Positions 5,766 to 9,501 of a stretch of DNA of 9,501 nt are shown piece after piece. The DNA is taken from the NCBI GenBank assembly GCA_017628935.1, contig JAGBYC010000040.1:1-9501 (forward strand), given 5' to 3'. The stretch is from Clostridia bacterium. GTDB taxonomy: Bacteria > Bacillota > Clostridia > Christensenellales > Borkfalkiaceae. The position numbers were made by a program, and so were the translations under genes. The notes under the pieces were generated by a model. That model had not been told where the DNA came from and made no database searches. It worked only from the letters and a program-made list of their open reading frames with translations. How positions within the stretch are numbered: position 1 is the stretch's first letter; each line of letters starts with the position of its first letter.

Positions 5766-8027
5766 TTATTTAGTTAATATAACTTCTACGTTTAAGGTTT
5801 CGCCCTTTATAGGAGGTATTGCTTTAGTTGGGTCAACTTTTACGCCGTTAACCGTAATGCTTTCAATATTGTTGCAACCACATTCATCTTTTTGAATAAA
5901 GTGAACGTTATACGTACAACCACGTAAAGTTTTTGTAATAGAACAATCTTTCCAAGACGTTGGAAGTGTTGGTTTAATTAAAAGCCCGTCAAAGTTAGGT
6001 TGCATACCGTAAACGAATTTTACAAGCGCGTACATAAACCATTGACCCGCCGCCGTACGCCAGCTTTGACCAGGAGTACCAAATCTGTAACCAGTTTGTT
6101 CGCCCATATACGCGTTGAATAATACGTAAGGTTCGCCCACCTTCTTTTCATATTGATGGTGACCTGGTAAAATTTTATGTATGCCTTCTTCAACCTTGTC
6201 GTTTCTACCTAAAATACCGTCAACGGCAAGTTTCCAAGCCGATGCGTGAAGGTATACGCCACCGTTTTCGCGAACGCCTACTGAAGGACGGCTCATATCA
6301 CCGTAGTAAGGTAAGTCTTTAGCGTAAGGAGGTTTACAAATAAGTAAGCCGATATCAACGTTAAGTTCGCGTTCAAGTGCGTCCATAACGATAGTGCATT
6401 TTTCTTTATCAAAGTCGGCAAGCACGCTCCAAAGTTGAGGAAGCGCAGTGTGTTTACCTTCTTCACTTTCTTCTGAACCAATTGTAAAGAAATCGTCTGA
6501 AATAGCGTAAATGTATCTATCGCCTTCAAAACCGTATTTATTAACGCGTTCTTCCATATCAAAGGCAACTTTTTTAGCAAACTGTTCATCTTCAGTTTTG
6601 CCAAGCCACGACGCAATTTCGGCAAGCATTTTAGCAGCACGAACAAGCGCAATTGAAAGCCATACGCTTACGCCTTTGCCTTTTATGCCAACTTTATTCA
6701 TATTGTCGTTCCAGTCGCCACCCCACGCTTTTACAAGGCCGTAGTGACCTGTAAAGCCGTTTAAGAATGATACTGAACGATAAATATGGTCGTAAACCGT
6801 ACCAGTTGTGCCGTTATTGAAAGGAACTTCTCTACTTAAGAAAGAAAGGTCGCCAAGTTCTTTAGTGATAGCGTAAACGGTGTAAGTCATCCAAACGGTA
6901 TTGTCGGCGTAGTTTTTGTCTTGAATAGTACCGTCAAGGAAGGTTCTTGGAGCGTAACCGTTTTCGTATTGATAACTCATTACACGGCAAATTCTATCAG
7001 CAGCAAGTTCAGCGTTGAAACACGATAAGCACTCTGTATCGCTCATCATATCACGCATACCGTTGTGACGAACGCGCGCCCATCTTGAACCAAGGTTTGT
7101 TTGGTATTTAAGCCAGTCGTTAAACAAATGGTTAAGGTCGTCCCAAGGGGTTTTAATAGAAACGCCAGATAAAACGTCGTCATACTTATCAAGCATTAAT
7201 TTAAATTCGTTTTCAATGTTATTATAGTCGCATACAGGAATTTTATCGTACGAATCTTCTACACCTACGGTATACCAAATAGACTTTTCTTCACCGGCTT
7301 TTAAAGTTACGGTGTTTTCAACTGCAAGACAAATTTTTTCAGCAATACTAATAGAGTTAGTACAACCAAGATTTTCAATCATTGCCTTAGGTAAAAGTTT
7401 GTTGCCGTACGTACCGATAAACGCCGTTTTTCTTGTGTCAAAACCCGAAAGTTTTTCGCTTGAAGAAAGATAACCGTATTGCTTTACAGCATCTTCGCTA
7501 CCAAACGGCATTTTGCCCGTTACAATAGCACAATTTTTTTCTTCATAAAGTCTACCTTCGTCGTTTTCGTAGCCTTGTGGAGTATACTTACAGTCGATAG
7601 TAGTTTCAACGTAAGGAACTATTTTAAGGGTAAGTTCTTTATCAGTTTCATTTTTAACGGTTACTTTAAGGTATTCGCGTTTGCCTTCGTTTCCTACAAA
7701 GAAGCGACAAGTTGAATGAACGCCGTTTTTAAACACGTTAATATCACTATAACCAGTTGCGTGAACGCAAGAATAATCGTCAAGTGGGTCGTTAATAGGT
7801 AACGCCGTTGCTTGCCAGTACGTTTCACCGTTAGAAATGTAAACGGCTCTGTCTTCAACAAGTTTAATACGTCTACCCATATCGTCTTGTGCGAACCCTT
7901 GACCAAAACCAACTTGCGACACGAAAGATACGTATTCGTCGTTATAAAAATAGTTATACCAGTTACGTGGTATATCTCTTTCAGTTATAACAAAGTTTTT
8001 ATTTTCAAAATGCCCATAAGTTTTCAT
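5766..8027 (-). CDS. GH94-family glycoside phosphorylase (cellobiose/chitobiose phosphorylase-like)
   Basis: GH94 enzymes reversibly split beta-linked disaccharides or oligosaccharides with phosphate, giving alpha-sugar 1-phosphate in the cytoplasm. The 753 residues have no signal peptide, as expected. The N-terminal beta-sandwich (about 10-270) begins with YGHFENKNFVITERDIPRNW, close to the opening of chitobiose/cellobiose phosphorylases. The (alpha/alpha)6 barrel (about 290-690) contains the substrate-site motif GMRDMMSD (323-330), the catalytic signature GGDWND (436-441, D441 the likely proton donor), VSVWLS (453-458), PGHHQ (621-625) and the phosphate-site segment SWRTAAGQW (655-663). The length is near that of chitobiose/cellobiose phosphorylases. 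I cannot tell the substrate (cellobiose, chitobiose, laminaribiose, sophorose or others). In the phosphate loop TAAG stands where many family members have TGTA/TGSA. The start is fixed by a strong Shine-Dalgarno, AAAGGAG, 6 bases before the ATG. It has its own promoter and terminator, so it is monocistronic. Confidence 0.92.
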   Translation of the reverse strand: MKTYGHFENKNFVITERDIPRNWYNYFYNDEYVSFVSQVGFGQGFAQDDMGRRIKLVEDRAVYISNGETYWQATALPINDPLDDYSCVHATGYSDINVFKNGVHSTCRFFVGNEGKREYLKVTVKNETDKELTLKIVPYVETTIDCKYTPQGYENDEGRLYEEKNCAIVTGKMPFGSEDAVKQYGYLSSSEKLSGFDTRKTAFIGTYGNKLLPKAMIENLGCTNSISIAEKICLAVENTVTLKAGEEKSIWYTVGVEDSYDKIPVCDYNNIENEFKLMLDKYDDVLSGVSIKTPWDDLNHLFNDWLKYQTNLGSRWARVRHNGMRDMMSDTECLSCFNAELAADRICRVMSYQYENGYAPRTFLDGTIQDKNYADNTVWMTYTVYAITKELGDLSFLSREVPFNNGTTGTVYDHIYRSVSFLNGFTGHYGLVKAWGGDWNDNMNKVGIKGKGVSVWLSIALVRAAKMLAEIASWLGKTEDEQFAKKVAFDMEERVNKYGFEGDRYIYAISDDFFTIGSEESEEGKHTALPQLWSVLADFDKEKCTIVMDALERELNVDIGLLICKPPYAKDLPYYGDMSRPSVGVRENGGVYLHASAWKLAVDGILGRNDKVEEGIHKILPGHHQYEKKVGEPYVLFNAYMGEQTGYRFGTPGQSWRTAAGQWFMYALVKFVYGMQPNFDGLLIKPTLPTSWKDCSITKTLRGCTYNVHFIQKDECGCNNIESITVNGVKVDPTKAIPPIKGETLNVEVILTK

Positions 8028-8054
8028 AATGGTCTCCTTTAGTCCTTTTGATAT

Positions 8055-8083
8055 ATTCTAACACATTGTGTTAGCGTAGTCAA
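8055..8083 (-). promoter_or_regulatory. Strong sigma-A-type promoter of the GH94 gene
   Basis: On the minus strand, TTGACT (8083-8078), exactly 17 bases, then TAGAAT (8060-8055). The predicted start near 8048 gives a short leader carrying AAAGGAG before the ATG at 8027. Confidence 0.85.
8058..8074. promoter_or_regulatory. 17-bp perfect palindrome inside the GH94 promoter, probable repressor operator
   Basis: CTAACACA-T-TGTGTTAG has 8-bp perfect arms around one central base. It fills most of the spacer and covers three bases of the -10, so a bound protein would block RNA polymerase. This is the classic layout of a sugar-responsive repressor site. The sequence is not a cre site (no central CG, no TGWAAGCG), and I cannot assign it to a named regulator. 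No repressor gene lies in the window. Confidence 0.7.
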
Positions 8084-8110
8084 TAAAGGCAGGAATTTTT
8101 TTGCATTATT

Positions 8111-8150
8111 TTACCGTTTTTTTACGCTAAAATTACCACTATTTACGCTA
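8111..8150. repeat. Two-copy tandem repeat upstream of the GH94 promoter
   Basis: The unit TTACC-N(4-5)-TTTACGCTA occurs twice (8111-8129 and 8133-8150). The 9-base core TTTACGCTA recurs with a period of exactly 21 bases (8121 and 8142), two helical turns. It lies in the 158-bp gap between the GT28 stop and the GH94 start, 38 bases and more upstream of the -35, where an activator could bind the same DNA face twice. I see no hairpin terminator in this gap. Confidence 0.45.
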
Positions 8151-8185
8151 CGGGCTTATTTGAAAGTTTTTAAATTAATAAAGTG

Positions 8186-9301
8186 TTACGCTTTAGCCGT
8201 AAACTTTAACGTTTCGTATATTTTTTTAGATGCTAAGCCTATTTTATACTTTTTAAGCGCACTTAACTTTTCATTATATATATTAGCGCTATTTAGCATT
8301 TCAACGCACTTTAAATACGCTCCGTTTGCCGTTTTTGTAGATACTGCCATTTTGTATTTCTCAAAAAAGTTTACGTTGGCTTGCTCACACCCTTTTACCA
8401 CGTTTATTAGCACCATAGGAACGGTTTTTACAAGCGCTTCGGTTACCGACAATCCACCCGGTTTTGTTAGGTCTACGTCGGCACTATCAAGTAGAGTTGG
8501 CATATTAGTTACAAAGCCGTAAATTTTTAGGTTTTTGTACTTTTTTATTAAAGGTGTTAACGATTTTTTTAGCCTATTGTTATTTCCACAAACTACCGTA
8601 ACGGCATAATTTTGCTTGCATTTAATAAGTTTTAGCACCACCTTTTTAATAGGTCCACAACCCATACTGCCCGACGAAATTACCACGTGCTTAGCATTTA
8701 ACGGAACGTTTAATAGTTTTTTTGCCTCGTTTTTATTTTGGTTAAACTTAAAAGCTTGTTTTACGGGTATGCCCGTTGAGTAAATTTTGGCTTTACTTAT
8801 GCCGTTATTTATAAATGCGCTTTCAAGTAAAGGGTGAGGAATAAAGTACGCGTCAAACGAGCTGCGTTGCAACCCTGGGGTAAAAGAATAGTCGGTAGTA
8901 ACGAAAGCCGTTTTTAGTTCAAGGTTGAATTTTTTTATAGCAACGCTAAGCATATACGCTGAAAATATATGAGTGCAAATAACGGTATCGTAATTTTCGC
9001 GCAAAATTTCGTTTTTTAAATTATTTACGCCCTTAGATAAAATTTTATAGCCTATAAAATTATCGGTAAATTTGCGTTCGTTTTTTTCGGCAAAATAATA
9101 CGCTACGGCGTTTAGGGTGGGAAGATATTTGTAAACGAAAGCGTGAATATTGCAAACTATTTTAGAAAATTTTGGCGATATATACGCTAAAGCGTCTTGC
9201 ACGCAAACAAATTCGTTTTTGCTTTCAAAATATTCGCGTATTCCGTGTGCCGACGAGTTGTGCCCAGCGCCCGTATTACATGATAAAATTAGCGTTTTCA
9301 T
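8186..9301 (-). CDS. GT28 glycosyltransferase, MGDG synthase/UgtP-like (diacylglycerol glycosyltransferase family)
   Basis: Members of this family transfer glucose or galactose from UDP-sugar to diacylglycerol at the inner membrane face, making glycolipids and lipoteichoic acid anchors; MurG is a more distant relative. From the ATG at 9301 the product has 371 residues. The N-terminal MGDG-synthase domain starts with LILSCNTGAGHNSSA (4-18, with the typical TGAGH loop) and has CTHIFSAYML (109-118) and a TDY motif (136-138). The C-terminal GT28 domain has SSGSMG (209-214), the nucleotide-sugar motif DLTKPGGLSVTEAL (277-290) and GCEQANVNFF (304-313), where relatives have PGQEExN. The protein is very rich in Lys and Asn, which fits a peripheral membrane protein. 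An in-frame GTG at 9328 would add nine residues, but family alignment and the promoter favour the ATG. No Shine-Dalgarno is visible before either start. Acceptor and sugar are not determinable here. Confidence 0.88.
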   Translation of the reverse strand: MKTLILSCNTGAGHNSSAHGIREYFESKNEFVCVQDALAYISPKFSKIVCNIHAFVYKYLPTLNAVAYYFAEKNERKFTDNFIGYKILSKGVNNLKNEILRENYDTVICTHIFSAYMLSVAIKKFNLELKTAFVTTDYSFTPGLQRSSFDAYFIPHPLLESAFINNGISKAKIYSTGIPVKQAFKFNQNKNEAKKLLNVPLNAKHVVISSGSMGCGPIKKVVLKLIKCKQNYAVTVVCGNNNRLKKSLTPLIKKYKNLKIYGFVTNMPTLLDSADVDLTKPGGLSVTEALVKTVPMVLINVVKGCEQANVNFFEKYKMAVSTKTANGAYLKCVEMLNSANIYNEKLSALKKYKIGLASKKIYETLKFTAKA

Positions 9302-9343
9302 AGATAAATTTTTGACTAATTTTACCACTTTTATTCGGTTAAA

Positions 9344-9371
9344 ATTTTAGCAAAATTTTGTAATTTTTCAA
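9344..9371 (-). promoter_or_regulatory. Candidate promoter of the GT28 gene (extended -10)
   Basis: On the minus strand, TTGAAA (9371-9366), 16 bases, TAAAAT (9349-9344), with TGC directly before the -10 (an extended -10). The predicted start near 9337 leaves about 36 bases of leader before the ATG at 9301 but only about 9 before the GTG at 9328, which supports the ATG. The surroundings are so AT-rich that chance matches are likely. Confidence 0.55.
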
Positions 9372-9388
9372 TTTTTAAGTATTTTTAA

Positions 9389-9426
9389 TTGTTTTTAGGC
9401 GTATTTTATGTTAAACTATTTATAAT
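9389..9426 (+). promoter_or_regulatory. Candidate promoter of the tRNA-Leu gene
   Basis: TTGTTT (9389-9394), 17 bases, TAAACT (9412-9417) with a TGn extension (9409-9411) would start transcription about 10 bases before the tRNA. A perfect TATAAT follows at 9421-9426 but has no -35 at proper distance and would start at the tRNA's first base. One of these probably drives the tRNA, divergent from the GT28 gene. Confidence 0.5.
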
Positions 9427-9433
9427 TTAATAC

Positions 9434-9501
9434 GCGGATGTGGCGGAACTGGCAGACGCGCAGGACTTAGAATCCTGTGGGCAACCGTGCAAGTTCGATT
9501 C
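9434..9501 (+). tRNA. tRNA-Leu (anticodon UAG), 3' end cut by the window
   Basis: The visible part contains the acceptor strand GCGGATG (9434-9440), TG, a D-arm GGCGGAACTGGCAGACGC of leucine type, the anticodon stem CAGGA/TCCTG (9461-9465/9473-9477) around the loop CTTAGAA with anticodon TAG at 9468-9470, a short-stemmed class II variable arm (GGGCAACC) and the start of the T arm (GCAAG, TTCGATTC). The variable arm confirms the leucine class. The rest of the T arm, the acceptor 3' strand and CCA lie outside. UAG reads CUA and, by wobble, other CUN codons. Confidence 0.95.

Noticed and set aside
6293..6652. Minus-strand 119-codon frame inside the GH94 gene
   Set aside because: It is in another frame of a gene with intact family motifs throughout, with no independent start signals.
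8041..8185. Terminator or riboswitch between the GT28 and GH94 genes
   Set aside because: No GC stem followed by a U-tract is visible on the minus strand, and the GH94 leader is only about 20 bases, too short for a riboswitch.
8160..8522. Plus-strand open frame of 120 codons
   Set aside because: It lies opposite the GT28 gene, has no ribosome-binding site and a low-complexity hydrophobic translation; the minus-strand gene explains the region.
9302..9328. GTG start of the GT28 gene at 9328
   Set aside because: The family begins near MKTLILSCNTGAGH, and the predicted transcript would leave almost no leader for the GTG.
9341..9359. Repeated AAAATTTT blocks as a possible regulatory repeat
   Set aside because: They overlap the candidate -10 and are expected by chance in such AT-rich spacer DNA.
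1..9501. CRISPR arrays, insertion sequences, prophage or defence genes
   Set aside because: No regularly spaced repeats, transposase-like frames or nuclease/toxin motifs are present; all sizeable frames belong to metabolic, transport or signalling families, apart from the unknown lipoprotein.

Overview
The window is AT-rich but visibly rich in CpG. It reads like a chromosomal segment of a low-GC Bacillota, probably an anaerobic gut Clostridia relative. The pointers are the clostridial-style Lgt (GRIGCFLAGCC), a GH94 phosphorylase, a UgtP/MGDG-synthase-like GT28 enzyme, OmpR/HisKA two-component genes, sigma-A-type promoters and Rho-independent hairpins. Species cannot be read from the sequence. 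I see no phage, transposon, CRISPR or plasmid genes, and no gap between genes exceeds about 160 bp.

Layout. (1) Positions 1-2160, plus strand: the 3' part of trkA (its start lies outside the window) followed 10 bases later by trkH, a potassium-uptake unit closed by a hairpin at 2172-2214. (2) Positions 2227-3865, plus strand: an unrecognised, extremely cysteine-rich lipoprotein and, one base after its stop, an Lgt-family prolipoprotein diacylglyceryl transferase with a SHOCT-like C-terminal tail. A strong terminator at 3877-3904 is shared with the convergent operon. (3) Positions 5715-3923, minus strand: a promoter with a 19-bp palindrome, an OmpR-family response regulator and an overlapping HAMP histidine kinase with a very short extracytoplasmic loop. 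(4) Positions 8083-5735, minus strand: a GH94 glycoside phosphorylase with its own strong promoter, whose -10 is overlapped by a perfect 17-bp palindrome (probable operator), and its own terminator. (5) Positions 9371-8186, minus strand: a GT28 glycolipid-type glycosyltransferase. (6) Positions 9389-9501, plus strand: a tRNA-Leu(UAG), cut by the window end, reading away from the GT28 gene.

Working together. TrkA gates the TrkH potassium channel. The lipoprotein is an obvious candidate substrate of the adjacent Lgt. The kinase and regulator form one signalling pair with unknown targets. The GH94 enzyme would yield a sugar 1-phosphate from a beta-linked disaccharide, while the GT28 enzyme would put sugar onto diacylglycerol. 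A metabolic link between those two is only a guess.

The most noteworthy signals are the complete absence of GATC on careful reading, the Cys-rich lipoprotein coupled to an atypical Lgt-SHOCT protein, and the palindrome in the phosphorylase promoter. I do not see a clearly new multi-gene system such as a defence island.
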